This document shows positions 26,250 through 35,299 of a DNA stretch of 64,000 nucleotides, in pieces. The stretch covers positions 4,613,501 through 4,677,500 of the forward strand of contig NZ_CP020028.1 in NCBI RefSeq assembly GCF_002240415.1, in the 5' to 3' direction. The notes beneath the pieces were generated by a model, which saw nothing but the letters and a program-made list of their open reading frames with translations, had not been told where the DNA came from and made no database searches. Every line of letters starts with the position of its first letter. Position 1 is the stretch's first letter. The stretch is from Paenibacillus kribbensis (GTDB lineage: Bacteria; Bacillota; Bacilli; Paenibacillales; Paenibacillaceae). The position numbers and the translations under genes are program-made.

Positions 26250-26330
26250 AACGCTGTATGTGACTGGCGAAGTCAGTGGAATAAACCACGAGGGAGCATA
26301 CAAACAAAAGCGTGCCGTTCGCCTGGGAGA
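26250..26330 (+). ncRNA. ZTP riboswitch (pfl motif)
   Basis: The conserved core is complete: GTGACTGGCGA, a GTGG/CCAC hairpin, GAGGGAGC, and the 3' block GCCGTTCGCCTGGG. P1 pairs GTATG (26256-26260) with CATAC (26297-26301). The pseudoknot pairs GGCGA (26266-26270) with TCGCC (26319-26323). This riboswitch senses ZTP/ZMP, the alarm for lack of 10-formyl-THF, and turns on one-carbon genes; here folD-fchA follow. Confidence 0.93.
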
Positions 26331-26384
26331 AGTATTTGCAGAGGATTCGTCTATCCTGACGACCTTGTGCAAATACTTTTTTTT
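26330..26384 (+). terminator. ZTP-controlled terminator
   Basis: AAGTATTTGCA pairs with TGCAAATACTT and ends in eight T. It begins at the last bases of the aptamer, so folding of the ZTP-bound aptamer would compete with it: an ON switch. Confidence 0.88.
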
Positions 26385-26452
26385 GTTTTACAAGACCATG
26401 ACACCCTGTTGATTCCACCATTTGTGCGATAAATTCAGAGGAGGCCCGAACA

Positions 26453-27319
26453 ATGGCTATCATTATGAAATCCAAAGAAGCAGCTGAGCAAGTGTATGCA
26501 ACGATCCGTTCCCAGGTGGAACAGCTCAAACAGCAAGGACATCGTCCCCATCTGGCAACTTTATTGGTAGAAGGTGATCCTGCCTCTGCCTACTACGCCC
26601 GGACCAAGCAAAAAATAGCGGAGAAGCTGGGCATCTCCTTTCATCTCCATACCTTTGACCGTCATGTTAGAGAAGCCGAGCTCCTGCACCTGATCGACAG
26701 CCTGAACGAAGCTTCGCATGTACATGGCATTATGCTGGAATTGCCCCTTCCCCGACATCTATCCGCATCTGTCATTAAACAGTCCATCGCCCCGTACAAG
26801 GATATTGATGGAATTACCCCGGGTAATAAGCTGGCTACCGTTACTGGTGAAGCCGGGCTATATCCCGCTACACCTCAAGCCTGTATTGAGCTGCTCAAGC
26901 ATTACGGCCACACCTTGGCAGGCAAAAATGTCACTCTAGTCGGCATCGGACAGACCGTGGGACTCCCTCTTTTTCACATGCTGCAAAGAGAAAATGCCAC
27001 CGTCACCGCCTGTCATGCGGGCACACGTGATATTGCAGAACATTTGAGTCATGCAGATATTGCCTTCGTCGCAGTCGGATGCCCTGATGTAATTACATCG
27101 GATATGGTGCATCCCGGCCTAATTTTGGTAGATGCGGGAATTAACGAGACGCTGGAGGGAAAAATAGTCGGAGATGCCGCTGTAGACGTTGGAGAAAAGA
27201 TACATGCCATTTCTCCCGTACCTGGCGGTGTCGGCACATTAACGACGGCCATCCTGTACAAAAATCTGCTCAAAGCGATTGAGCTGCAACAATACTCCCG
27301 AGAGGTGGTTTATTCATGA
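26453..27319 (+). CDS. folD: FolD-like methylene-THF dehydrogenase
   Basis: A 288-residue FolD-family enzyme of one-carbon folate metabolism. The catalytic Lys is in YYARTKQK (K52), the DIDG block is at about 117-120, and the NADP site is VGIGQTVGLP. Several hallmark positions differ from typical FolD: the Gln before LPLP is Glu (E96), the Cys of PCTP is Ala, and GRS of the nucleotide loop is GIGQT. Gln100 of the human enzyme (the same position) is needed for cyclohydrolase activity, so this protein may be dehydrogenase only. It overlaps fchA by four bases and is under a ZTP riboswitch. GAGGAGG precedes the ATG. Confidence 0.85.
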   Translation: MAIIMKSKEAAEQVYATIRSQVEQLKQQGHRPHLATLLVEGDPASAYYARTKQKIAEKLGISFHLHTFDRHVREAELLHLIDSLNEASHVHGIMLELPLPRHLSASVIKQSIAPYKDIDGITPGNKLATVTGEAGLYPATPQACIELLKHYGHTLAGKNVTLVGIGQTVGLPLFHMLQRENATVTACHAGTRDIAEHLSHADIAFVAVGCPDVITSDMVHPGLILVDAGINETLEGKIVGDAAVDVGEKIHAISPVPGGVGTLTTAILYKNLLKAIELQQYSREVVYS

Positions 27320-27951
27320 GTGAACTGTCGTGGAATGATTCCATTCGACAATTTCTGAAAGAGGCTGAAAGCGCAGCTCCTACGCCCGGAGGGGGAAGTA
27401 TATCCGCACTGGCTGCGGCGCTGGGCGCGGCGATGACCTCCATGACCGCCAACCTTTCACAAGGAGAAAAGTTCGCGCACATCCACGAACAAATCACCGA
27501 AGTGATTCGCAGCATGGAAAGCCTGACCACACGCTGTGAGGAACTGATGGCCGCAGACATCCGCTCCTTTGAACAGTACATGACAGCGCTCAAGCTCCCC
27601 AAAGGAACAGACGAGGAAAAGCGTTATCGTACCCATTCTCTACAGACCGCGGTGATAGCTGCCATTGAGATACCAATGCGTCTGCTGGAAGTATGCCGGG
27701 ACGGATTGTCCCATGCCTGCCGTATTGCAGAGACGTCCAATAAAAATGTTATTTCTGATCTTGGCATAGGCGCGATCCTGTTTGAAGCTGCTGCACAATC
27801 CGCCCTGCTGACCGTTGACATTAACCTTGCCTCGCTAAAGGACCTGGATGCCAAACAATCCTATGAAGCCAAAACAGCTGCGATCATCCGAGAAATTGCA
27901 CAAATCAAAGAACAAACCTTATTGATTGTGCGCAGCCGAATCGCAAATTAG
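27316..27951 (+). CDS. fchA: Methenyl-THF cyclohydrolase, FchA/cyclodeaminase family
   Basis: A 211-residue all-helical protein of the formiminotransferase-cyclodeaminase C-terminal family. The folate-binding PTPGGGSISALAAALGAAM near residue 20 is the family hallmark. Stand-alone members hydrolyse 5,10-methenyl-THF to 10-formyl-THF. It is translationally coupled to the folD-like gene (ATGA overlap; GAGAGGTGG upstream) and shares the ZTP riboswitch. The pairing suggests it supplies the cyclohydrolase step that the atypical FolD may lack. Confidence 0.82.
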   Translation: MSELSWNDSIRQFLKEAESAAPTPGGGSISALAAALGAAMTSMTANLSQGEKFAHIHEQITEVIRSMESLTTRCEELMAADIRSFEQYMTALKLPKGTDEEKRYRTHSLQTAVIAAIEIPMRLLEVCRDGLSHACRIAETSNKNVISDLGIGAILFEAAAQSALLTVDINLASLKDLDAKQSYEAKTAAIIREIAQIKEQTLLIVRSRIAN

Positions 27952-28015
27952 TCCGTTTATAGCAGGGTGAGCCATTGAGTTAACTTTTCCCAAATCATAT
28001 TCTGCTTCCATGCTC

Positions 28016-28065
28016 AAAAATAGCCTCCAACCCCCGTCTCTGAACATGGGTTTGGAGGCTATTTT
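28016..28065. terminator. Terminator after fchA
   Basis: AAAATAGCCTCCAA pairs with TTGGAGGCTATTTT. Confidence 0.88.
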
Positions 28066-28185
28066 ATTGGAATTCATCAATTTGTGGAAAACCTTTCTAA
28101 ATATTCAACGTCTATGGATAAGGGGATATTTCCCAAGATGTTGGTTTTTATCTTATATAACTGATGAAGAAATGAGGAAAAGCGT

Positions 28186-29700
28186 ATGAAAAGGCGGACT
28201 CTATTACTCAGTATGATCGCGTTATTGTTGTTCAGCTCTAGTGCATGGGCGGCCGAAAAAGAATCTACATCCCGTATTCGTTCCTATGATTCTGGGAGTC
28301 TGATTCAATCCGATGGAAGCTTGTGGTTGTGGGGCTATAATCAATCTGTTCCTACTCGCGTAGAAGGTAAGGCAAACGTTGTAAAAACATTTTCTAATAT
28401 CTTCAACGAAGGCGATCTGGTATTTACCTTACAAGATCAATCCGCTTGGTATGTACCAAGAAATAATATTGCTGAATCTGTGAAATTCATTCCTCTGGAA
28501 AAAGTACAGAACCTCGCAGCTGTAAGTGGTTTAAATGATCACGTACTTGCCCTAAGTACCGAAGGCAACGTATATTCCGCTGATTGGCACAACAATGGCG
28601 ACATCTTGGATCCTTTTCAAACTGTAGCTGGTATCGACGAGGTTGCAAATATAGACAGCTACTATGAAGAAAGACCAGAATATGAGGAAGGCTGGATTTT
28701 CTTAAAAAAAGACGGCAGTGTGTGGAAAAATACAAAAGGCTTGCAGGGCATCAAACCTATTTCCTCATTACAGGATATTACGGCAATCGCGAAAAACATA
28801 GCCTTAAAAAAAGACGGTACCGTGTGGACATGGCCCAAGGAATTCGATACAAACGCTGCCTTATCCGACACTGCAACGGCTTCGCAGATTCAATCCTTAA
28901 CAGGAATCCAGACGATCAAATCCAATGGCCGTACCAACCTCGCGATAGATCGGCAAGGTCGGCTGTGGTTCTGGGGTGCTACAGTCACAGGCTACTCGGA
29001 TAGTACTGCCTATCACAACGAAAATAATCCTGTACTGTTAACGGGTGTAAGGAATGTTAAAGACGCCTTTATCGTTGAGCGCTCCATCCTTGCACTAACC
29101 ACAGAGGGGAATGTTTATGGAGCTTCCTTGGAAGGTGAAAAATTATCGTCAAATGCCCACTTTACATTACTTGCCCAAAATATTCAAAGCATCAAAGCAG
29201 GCCCAAGGCATGTGATCATGCAAAAAACGGACGGTAGCCTATGGGGCTGGGGGGTCAACAAACATGCGCAGCTCGGCATAGGGGATTATGAATTTCTTTA
29301 CAGTACGCCGGTTCCTGTACAAAAACCGATTCTTGTCCGTCTCAACGGTACACCTGTCCCCCTGAGTAACGGTGTGATTACTCGAAACGGGCAGGCCTTC
29401 ATTCCCCTCCGTTCTGTTTTTGACAAGCTGGGAGCCGAGGTCTCCTTTGACTCCAACAATAAAGTAGCGAAAATTATTCAGTCCAGGGCAGGAGCCACTC
29501 CTGTCTCTCTACAATTGAATCTCAAAACCAGCCAAACAACAGTTAACGGTAAACCTGTGGAGCTCACCAACCCTCCGTTCACGGTGAACGGTATTGCCTA
29601 TCTTCCTCTGCGATTAATCAGCGAGACGCTAGGGGCCAAGGTAGATTGGATACAAAAAGAAGATACGATCACCATCACGGCTACCACTACGACGAAATAA
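28186..29700 (+). CDS. Secreted RCC1-repeat protein with C-terminal stalk domain
   Basis: A 504-residue exported protein. Residues 1-22 are a signal peptide cut after AWA. About 25-375 carry RCC1/BNR-like beta-propeller repeats (LWLWGYNQ, TVWTWPKE, LWFWGATV, LWGWGVNKHAQLG). About 385-500 form a copper amine oxidase N-terminal-like stalk domain (VRLNGTPVPLSNGVITRNG, then FIPLRSVFDKLGAEV and YLPLRLISETLGAKV). This combination is common in Paenibacillus cell-surface proteins; function unknown, probably protein-protein or wall interactions. Monocistronic between two terminators. Confidence 0.8.
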   Translation: MKRRTLLLSMIALLLFSSSAWAAEKESTSRIRSYDSGSLIQSDGSLWLWGYNQSVPTRVEGKANVVKTFSNIFNEGDLVFTLQDQSAWYVPRNNIAESVKFIPLEKVQNLAAVSGLNDHVLALSTEGNVYSADWHNNGDILDPFQTVAGIDEVANIDSYYEERPEYEEGWIFLKKDGSVWKNTKGLQGIKPISSLQDITAIAKNIALKKDGTVWTWPKEFDTNAALSDTATASQIQSLTGIQTIKSNGRTNLAIDRQGRLWFWGATVTGYSDSTAYHNENNPVLLTGVRNVKDAFIVERSILALTTEGNVYGASLEGEKLSSNAHFTLLAQNIQSIKAGPRHVIMQKTDGSLWGWGVNKHAQLGIGDYEFLYSTPVPVQKPILVRLNGTPVPLSNGVITRNGQAFIPLRSVFDKLGAEVSFDSNNKVAKIIQSRAGATPVSLQLNLKTSQTTVNGKPVELTNPPFTVNGIAYLPLRLISETLGAKVDWIQKEDTITITATTTTK

Positions 29701-29755
29701 GAAGATCGATCTGACGAATATGCTGCAGCGAAACCTGACATAGTAAATCTCAATA

Positions 29756-29800
29756 AAACGAACCAGTCGAAACATAATTTATGTTTTGGCTGGTTCGTTA
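29756..29800. terminator. Bidirectional terminator
   Basis: AACGAACCAG pairs with CTGGTTCGTT between the converging stalk-protein and siderophore-lipoprotein genes. Confidence 0.85.
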
Positions 29801-29830
29801 TTGCTTTGCTAAGGCCTGTACACAGTTTAC

Positions 29831-30823
29831 TTATTTTTTAGCTTTGTTCTCTTTTTCTCTTTCAATCAGCATATCTACGATCATATCAATTTGTCCGGTA
29901 ATTGCGATCGGATCATAACGATAATACGTATCAAAATCGTTAAAGAACACTCTATTGTTCTTCACCGCAGGGAGGTTCCCCCACACGGCAGACGATTTCA
30001 GCTGCTTGAGCGCGTCACCCTTTTTCTCCGGATCATAGGTCGTCAGAAACATATAATCTGCGTCATACTGCGGCAGTACCTCCATCGAAAGCTGTACGGT
30101 TTGTTCCTTGGAATTGGCTGTCTTCTTCGGCATATTCAGCTTGAGTGCATTGTATACAGCTTGTCCACCCCGGCCCGCATTATCTCCAAATATCCAAAGT
30201 GCATTCTTGTCCGTCAGCTCATACAGGCCGAAGGTTGCCTTTTCGTCAATCACGCCTTTAAGACGTGCGCGGCCTTCAGCAGCTTTTTTATCAAATGCAG
30301 CAATAAATTGCTCTGCCTTTTCTTTCTCTCCGGTGATGTCACCGAACAGTTTAACGGTATCGTAAATATTGGTCGTCGTTCCGTACGGAATATACAGAGT
30401 AGGTGCGATTTTAGACAAAGCCTCGTAATTCGTATCCTTCATAACCACGATCAGATCGGGTTTGAGTTCCAATGTCTTCTCCAAATTGGTCGGGTCACCC
30501 ACTTCTTTGGTCCCTTTTTCCTTGAGCAAGTCGGTCAGAAAAGGATTTTGAAACGCAGTCGGCTCCACCCCCACCACATTAGCTCCTACGGACAATAATT
30601 CCCCACCGTAAAAATCCGTTACAATGCGCTGTGGTTTGACTGGAATTTGAATATCCCCTTTTACCGTTTTAAAGCTTCTCGTCTCAGCCGAAGTTGGCTC
30701 TTTCTTATCCCCTGAAGCTGGAGCGGAATTACTTCCATTATTGCTTCCGCTGCAAGCGCTAATGAATGCAGACAATACAAGCATCAAAGTAGTCAGCATA
30801 AAAAACGATTTTTTCTTCAACAT
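29831..30823 (-). CDS. Iron-siderophore ABC transporter substrate-binding lipoprotein
   Basis: A 330-residue FhuD/FeuA-type binding protein. A lipoprotein signal ends in a lipobox (FISAC, Cys about residue 24), followed by a Ser/Asn-rich linker. The binding fold has PQRIVTDFYGGELLSVG, LELKPDLIVVMKD and the closing VFFNDFDTYYRYDPIAI. No permease or ATPase is adjacent, so it must share a transporter encoded elsewhere. A perfect Fur box lies about 42 bases upstream. Confidence 0.88.
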   Translation of the reverse strand: MLKKKSFFMLTTLMLVLSAFISACSGSNNGSNSAPASGDKKEPTSAETRSFKTVKGDIQIPVKPQRIVTDFYGGELLSVGANVVGVEPTAFQNPFLTDLLKEKGTKEVGDPTNLEKTLELKPDLIVVMKDTNYEALSKIAPTLYIPYGTTTNIYDTVKLFGDITGEKEKAEQFIAAFDKKAAEGRARLKGVIDEKATFGLYELTDKNALWIFGDNAGRGGQAVYNALKLNMPKKTANSKEQTVQLSMEVLPQYDADYMFLTTYDPEKKGDALKQLKSSAVWGNLPAVKNNRVFFNDFDTYYRYDPIAITGQIDMIVDMLIEREKENKAKK

Positions 30824-30864
30824 ATGAGCCCCCTATGTAATATGGAAATAGCCTTATATAGTTG

Positions 30865-30879
30865 TGATAATGATTATCA
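30865..30879. promoter_or_regulatory. Fur box
   Basis: TGATAATGATTATCA is an exact 7-1-7 inverted repeat matching the Bacillus Fur consensus, upstream of the siderophore-binding lipoprotein. Iron-dependent repression follows. Confidence 0.92.
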
Positions 30880-30978
30880 ATATCGTAAGAAATATATCAG
30901 GCTGCCTTCATGTTGTCAACTAAAATTGATAGCATAGCCTAACTGGAATAGAACAGCTTCCTCAGTAGGTAAAAAGGG

Positions 30979-31011
30979 AAAAGACCTGTCAATGGATGAC
31001 AAGTCTTTTGT
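30979..31011. terminator. Terminator of the HxlR gene
   Basis: AAAAGACCTGTCA pairs with TGACAAGTCTTTT. Confidence 0.8.
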
Positions 31012-31032
31012 CGTGAGGTCTGTCTCGGCATG

Positions 31033-31425
31033 CTACAAATTGGGGCTCGGATGTTGAAGGCGGCTGTCTGCTGGACGTTGCTTGGTTTTATAATTTTCTC
31101 CCCAGTCCTTCATCAGGTTGATAATCGGGATCAGAGTTCTTCCAAATTCAGTTAGGGAGTATTCGACCTTGGGTGGAACCTGCTGGTAAACCTCCCGATG
31201 AACTACACCGTCCTCTTCCAGCTCGCGCAATTGGAGTGTCAACATACGCTGTGTAATTCCCGGACAAATACGCCGAAATTCACTAAACCGCTTTGTTCCA
31301 TACATGAGATGGTATAAAATAACCCCTTTCCACTTGCCCCCAATCACGTCCAGCGTGTACTCCACAGGACAGGCCTGATCATTTCCAGCAGGACATTCCC
31401 CAAAGCCGCCCTTCCGATTGCGCAT
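31033..31425 (-). CDS. HxlR family transcriptional regulator
   Basis: A 130-residue winged-helix regulator. It has [41 protein letters not shown] and [13 protein letters not shown], all family hallmarks; the Cys in ACPVEY is the usual redox- or electrophile-sensing position in this family. It is divergent from a nitroreductase gene, the common HxlR arrangement, and probably controls it in response to quinones, aldehydes or nitro compounds. GGGGGAG precedes the ATG. Confidence 0.88.
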   Translation of the reverse strand: MRNRKGGFGECPAGNDQACPVEYTLDVIGGKWKGVILYHLMYGTKRFSEFRRICPGITQRMLTLQLRELEEDGVVHREVYQQVPPKVEYSLTEFGRTLIPIINLMKDWGENYKTKQRPADSRLQHPSPNL

Positions 31426-31573
31426 AGGTTTTTCTCCCCCTTGGTAACATTTTTTATACTACAGCACATAAATGTGCGTACTTCAAAAACGATCATGTAT
31501 ATTCTAATATTAAGCATGTCACTTGGTAAGCGTCAATTCAATCCCTATCCCATAAATAAGGAGTGTAAAAACA

Positions 31574-32248
31574 ATGGAAACCTTAACAAACACTAAACAT
31601 CAAATCTTGTCAGCATATGAGTTCAGACATGCAACCAAAGAATTTGATAGTCACAAAAAGATTAGCGATTCCGACTTCGATTTTATTCTTGAAACTGGTC
31701 GTTTATCCCCGAGTTCATTTGGCTTTGAGCCCTGGAAGTTCGTTGTCGTCCAAAGTAATGCCATGCGCGAGAAGCTGCTGCCCTACTCCTGGGGAGCCCA
31801 AAAACAGCTGCCAACAGCAAGCCATTTCGTACTCATCCTCTCCAGACTGCCTAAAGATATGGCAGCCTCATCCGATTACATCAAGGGTATGATGGAAAAC
31901 GTACAGCAATTGCCTGCTGAAGTTATGCAAGGCAAAGAGAAAGTATATGACGCCTTCCTGAAATCAGATTTTGGACTGGAAGACAATGAAAGGGCTATGT
32001 TCGAGTGGGCCTGTCGACAAACCTACATCGCATTGGGCAATATGATGACAGCCGCAGCTCAAATCGGCATTGACTCCTGTCCGATCGAAGGTTTTAATAA
32101 ACAGGAAATCGAACGTATTCTCTCCGAGGAAGGCATCATGGATGCCGAGCATTTCGGTATTTCCTGCATGGTGGCTTTTGGATACCGTGTGAATGAGCCA
32201 CGCGGAAAAACCCGGCGGCCTGTAGATCAGGTTATTGAATGGGTCTAA
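31574..32248 (+). CDS. Nitroreductase family NAD(P)H oxidoreductase
   Basis: A 224-residue FMN-dependent nitroreductase. The FMN and substrate block SPSSFGFEPWKFVVVQ is near residue 50, LGNMMTAAAQIGIDSCPIEG is near 155-175, and VAFGYR is near the end. It likely reduces nitroaromatics or quinones. Divergent partner of the HxlR gene. AAGGAG precedes the ATG. Confidence 0.87.
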   Translation: METLTNTKHQILSAYEFRHATKEFDSHKKISDSDFDFILETGRLSPSSFGFEPWKFVVVQSNAMREKLLPYSWGAQKQLPTASHFVLILSRLPKDMAASSDYIKGMMENVQQLPAEVMQGKEKVYDAFLKSDFGLEDNERAMFEWACRQTYIALGNMMTAAAQIGIDSCPIEGFNKQEIERILSEEGIMDAEHFGISCMVAFGYRVNEPRGKTRRPVDQVIEWV

Positions 32249-32275
32249 CCACCAACGAATATCCTTCTCTAAAGC

Positions 32276-32324
32276 AAAGGGGCGTCCCCTAGCCATTTCC
32301 ATGGCTTTGGGACACCCCCTTTTT
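32276..32324. terminator. Bidirectional terminator
   Basis: AAAGGGG-CGTCCC with GGGACA-CCCCCTTTTT forms a long stem between converging genes. Confidence 0.82.
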
Positions 32325-32365
32325 CATAAATCTCAGGTCTTAAAAAATCCTGTCATTCCAATCAC

Positions 32366-35299
32366 TTACTGATACTTTACTTCTTCTGCGAAGTAGATCT
32401 CCTTCAAACGATCCTTTACGCGCTGGATTTCATCTGCTGTTAACGGAGCCGTAGGATTTAGCTTGAAGTTCCTTCCGGTGACATAGCTTACATCCACTTT
32501 CGAATTCTTCTTGCCGTATGGCATCTTCGGAACCGGACTGCGGGTATAGTCCGTAAAATCAATAATGGACCATGCCGCATCTCCATCCTCCTTGGATAAA
32601 ATGATCCGCTGTGAGGCGTTTTCAGTCCACAAGTAACGCAGATTGGCCGGCGAATTATTGGAGTCCATGGCCGTCTTAAAGCCGGAGCCCCTAAACATGA
32701 GTGAAAATTCCGAATGATCATTATTCGATCCAACTGACGATTCATAAATCTGTTTCAGCCCGTCCACGCCCACAATCTCGACCTCGCGGTCAGCAGGGAA
32801 GTGATTCACAAAGTTATCCCATATTTGAGACAGGTTATGTTTTTGGGCAAACGAGTTGATGTCCAGAATAATGGACATGTAGTTTACCGTATTTAAACGT
32901 TGATACGGATTATCCAGATATTGCTGTGCTATATACAGTTGTGGTGCCGCATCCGTTTCATTCACATATGGGTCACCTGGATGGAGCGTCCAGCGTGAGG
33001 AACCTTCTGTATAGCGTGATCCAATGGGATCAATCGTAACCGAGTTCATAAACACGATACCGCTATTATCGGTAAGCCCCTGTGCGGGAACAATCGGATT
33101 ATCCTTATTGGACCAGTAAGGCATCAAAGGTGAACCCTCACCATACATGTTGTTAGCATTATACTGTGTTGCCGACCATCCCATGGCTGAAGTGATCTTA
33201 TAATGATCTTTAAGCCATTGGGCCTGCTCAGGATTCACCGTGAAGCTGGTCAATGATTTAGGCAGATATTTCCGATACTGGTCTGTATCCATGCTTTCAA
33301 ACACCGAAGGTGATCCCATCGTACCGCCTTGGTGCAGCTCATTGAGTGCATTATAACGATACATATACAACCACTCGTCCATCTTTAAATTCCATTCAGG
33401 AAACTCATACAGGTTATTCGCATACCCGTCCAAAATCCCGATTTCATCACCATACTGATCCACGTATGCCAAAACCTGTTTGAGCTGCGGGCGATTCGTG
33501 TCTTCAAAAACAAATGGATTTTCCATCGCCCAGGTCACTTTTAAGTTAGGACCAAAATGATCCATCAGCAATTGACGAGCCTGCTTAATTTGGTCTACCG
33601 TGGTCGCACTGCCTCCTTTTCCCTGCAGCATTATGGAGACAGCAAAATATTGCTTTTTGCGTTCTCCTGGTACTACAGTTAACTCGGCATCGGATATGAA
33701 ATGAATTCCCTGAGATGGTGATTCAACCTCAATCTTGAACGGAATGACTGAGTTCACTGCCGGAATCAAATGCAGATTGGCAATACGTCCATTCTCATCA
33801 AATATTTCACTGGAATCCTCTATCCGAAGCTTCAAGTCTGACGGCAACGAGCCGGGCGGTATGACCTCTCCCTTTGCATTGTGAAATACATAGGGCATGC
33901 TCCAGGCTGCAGGGTCTAGATTAGTGGCCTGTGAAATGGTGTACGTCGCCAAGTATACGGACCTGATTACATTCGGAGCCTCTGGTGGAGGAGTCTTCTC
34001 CTTAACAATCAGCTTGGTCTGTGCTTTAAGCACCCGATAAGGTTTGGCAATGGTGACTTCCAACTCGACAGGAATCATACCATCTGCAGCAGGAATATTT
34101 TCGGCATGTGCGATTTTCCCCTGTTCATCAAACACACCTAATGCATCACTAAATGTATAAGTAACACTTGTAACGCTGGCAGCGGGAATGCTTACCGGCT
34201 GCCCTTCTTTGTAGAGCTGAAAGGACAGCTGATACGAAGGATACGTTTCCGGTTGATTTATGAGCTCCGGCGCCTTGATTACGACCTCATCCACTACAAA
34301 ATCCGAAGAGTGATCCGGTGGTTTGGGACCAGGCACTGGTGGCTTGGGACCAGGTATCGGTGGCTTAGGATCGGGTACCGGTGGTTTGGGATCAGGTACC
34401 GGTGGCTTGGGATCAGGTACCGGTGGCTTAGGATCAGGTACCGGTGGCTTGGGATCAGGTGCCGGTGGCTCAGGATCAGGTGCCGGTGGCTTGGGCTTTG
34501 AGCTGTGTCTTTCAGGCTCCTCAATTTCCGGATTCACAGGTTGGGGCCTAATTTCCGGTGACAAGTCGACCGCTGGTTTGTCCGGTTCCGGCAGGCTGGG
34601 TAGCTGATTCGTCGTTCCAGCTCCGTTTCCTGACTCTAGCAAACGCTTGGCGCGCTCTCTCAGATCGTCACCGCCTAGCCATACCCGATATGCAACCAAC
34701 GTGGCATCTTGTCGTGTTACAAATTTTTTGGGATAGAAATAATGATTCGTATCCCCCTCTATCAGCTCTAATCGCTCCATCAACCACACGCTCGTTTGTG
34801 CATAGTCTGATATATCAAATTGATCCACAAAACTGGATATACCAGCAGAACGAGTGTCTTCAGAAACACCAAGATACCTAGCATACCAAACGGCCATATC
34901 CTGACGAGTCATATTCTGCTTGGCACCAAATAATTGATCACTAATTCCTTTTGTAATGTTCTCTTTCTGCAAGATCTGAACATAAGGTAGAGCCCAGGGA
35001 GACACATCACGAAAAGTAATAACGTCCTTGTCATTCAGTGTACGCTTTAAGGTTTTAGCGAAGATGGTAGCCCATTCCTGCCGCGAAATAAACTGTACAG
35101 GTCGAAAACTGCCATCCTGATAACCCGTAACATAACCTTGAGCAGCCATGGCTTCAATTGCATCCGCTGCGTAGGAATGTTCAATATCGTTAAAGGCCCT
35201 ATCTGCAAAAACAGGCACAGTATGTATACAGAACAACCAAACAGCCAGTAAACCAGTCATGTATTGCCTAATTCGTTTTAATTTTTTCTCACATCTCAT
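32366..35299 (-). CDS. Large SLH-domain surface protein with proline heptad repeats
   Basis: A 977-residue secreted protein. A signal peptide (about 1-32) is followed by three S-layer homology repeats (about 33-210; TGYQDGSFRPVQFISRQEW is one core) that bind pyruvylated wall polymer. A linker of eight PPVPDPK-type heptads lies at about 270-328, then two Ig-like segments (to about 535), and a C-terminal 430-residue domain (VSIMLQGKGGSATTVDQIKQ; EIGILDGYANNLYEF). I cannot place that domain firmly; it has hints of a polysaccharide-deacetylase-like barrel or DUF3863-type protein. The ATG at 35299 lies 15 bases after GGAGGTG, slightly far. Confidence 0.78.
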   Translation of the reverse strand: MRCEKKLKRIRQYMTGLLAVWLFCIHTVPVFADRAFNDIEHSYAADAIEAMAAQGYVTGYQDGSFRPVQFISRQEWATIFAKTLKRTLNDKDVITFRDVSPWALPYVQILQKENITKGISDQLFGAKQNMTRQDMAVWYARYLGVSEDTRSAGISSFVDQFDISDYAQTSVWLMERLELIEGDTNHYFYPKKFVTRQDATLVAYRVWLGGDDLRERAKRLLESGNGAGTTNQLPSLPEPDKPAVDLSPEIRPQPVNPEIEEPERHSSKPKPPAPDPEPPAPDPKPPVPDPKPPVPDPKPPVPDPKPPVPDPKPPIPGPKPPVPGPKPPDHSSDFVVDEVVIKAPELINQPETYPSYQLSFQLYKEGQPVSIPAASVTSVTYTFSDALGVFDEQGKIAHAENIPAADGMIPVELEVTIAKPYRVLKAQTKLIVKEKTPPPEAPNVIRSVYLATYTISQATNLDPAAWSMPYVFHNAKGEVIPPGSLPSDLKLRIEDSSEIFDENGRIANLHLIPAVNSVIPFKIEVESPSQGIHFISDAELTVVPGERKKQYFAVSIMLQGKGGSATTVDQIKQARQLLMDHFGPNLKVTWAMENPFVFEDTNRPQLKQVLAYVDQYGDEIGILDGYANNLYEFPEWNLKMDEWLYMYRYNALNELHQGGTMGSPSVFESMDTDQYRKYLPKSLTSFTVNPEQAQWLKDHYKITSAMGWSATQYNANNMYGEGSPLMPYWSNKDNPIVPAQGLTDNSGIVFMNSVTIDPIGSRYTEGSSRWTLHPGDPYVNETDAAPQLYIAQQYLDNPYQRLNTVNYMSIILDINSFAQKHNLSQIWDNFVNHFPADREVEIVGVDGLKQIYESSVGSNNDHSEFSLMFRGSGFKTAMDSNNSPANLRYLWTENASQRIILSKEDGDAAWSIIDFTDYTRSPVPKMPYGKKNSKVDVSYVTGRNFKLNPTAPLTADEIQRVKDRLKEIYFAEEVKYQ
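34325..34492. repeat. 21-bp tandem repeat coding for proline-rich heptads
   Basis: About eight units of GGTACCGGTGGCTTGGGATCA (plus strand) encode PPVPDPK-like heptads in the SLH protein. Four central units are nearly identical, so recent copy-number change is likely. All frames stay open through the repeat, which explains spurious overlapping ORFs. Confidence 0.88.

Noticed and set aside
34253..34607. Several long ORFs on both strands over 34.25-34.6 kb
   Set aside because: They are by-products of the 21-bp repeat, which keeps all frames open; only the SLH protein frame continues on both sides.
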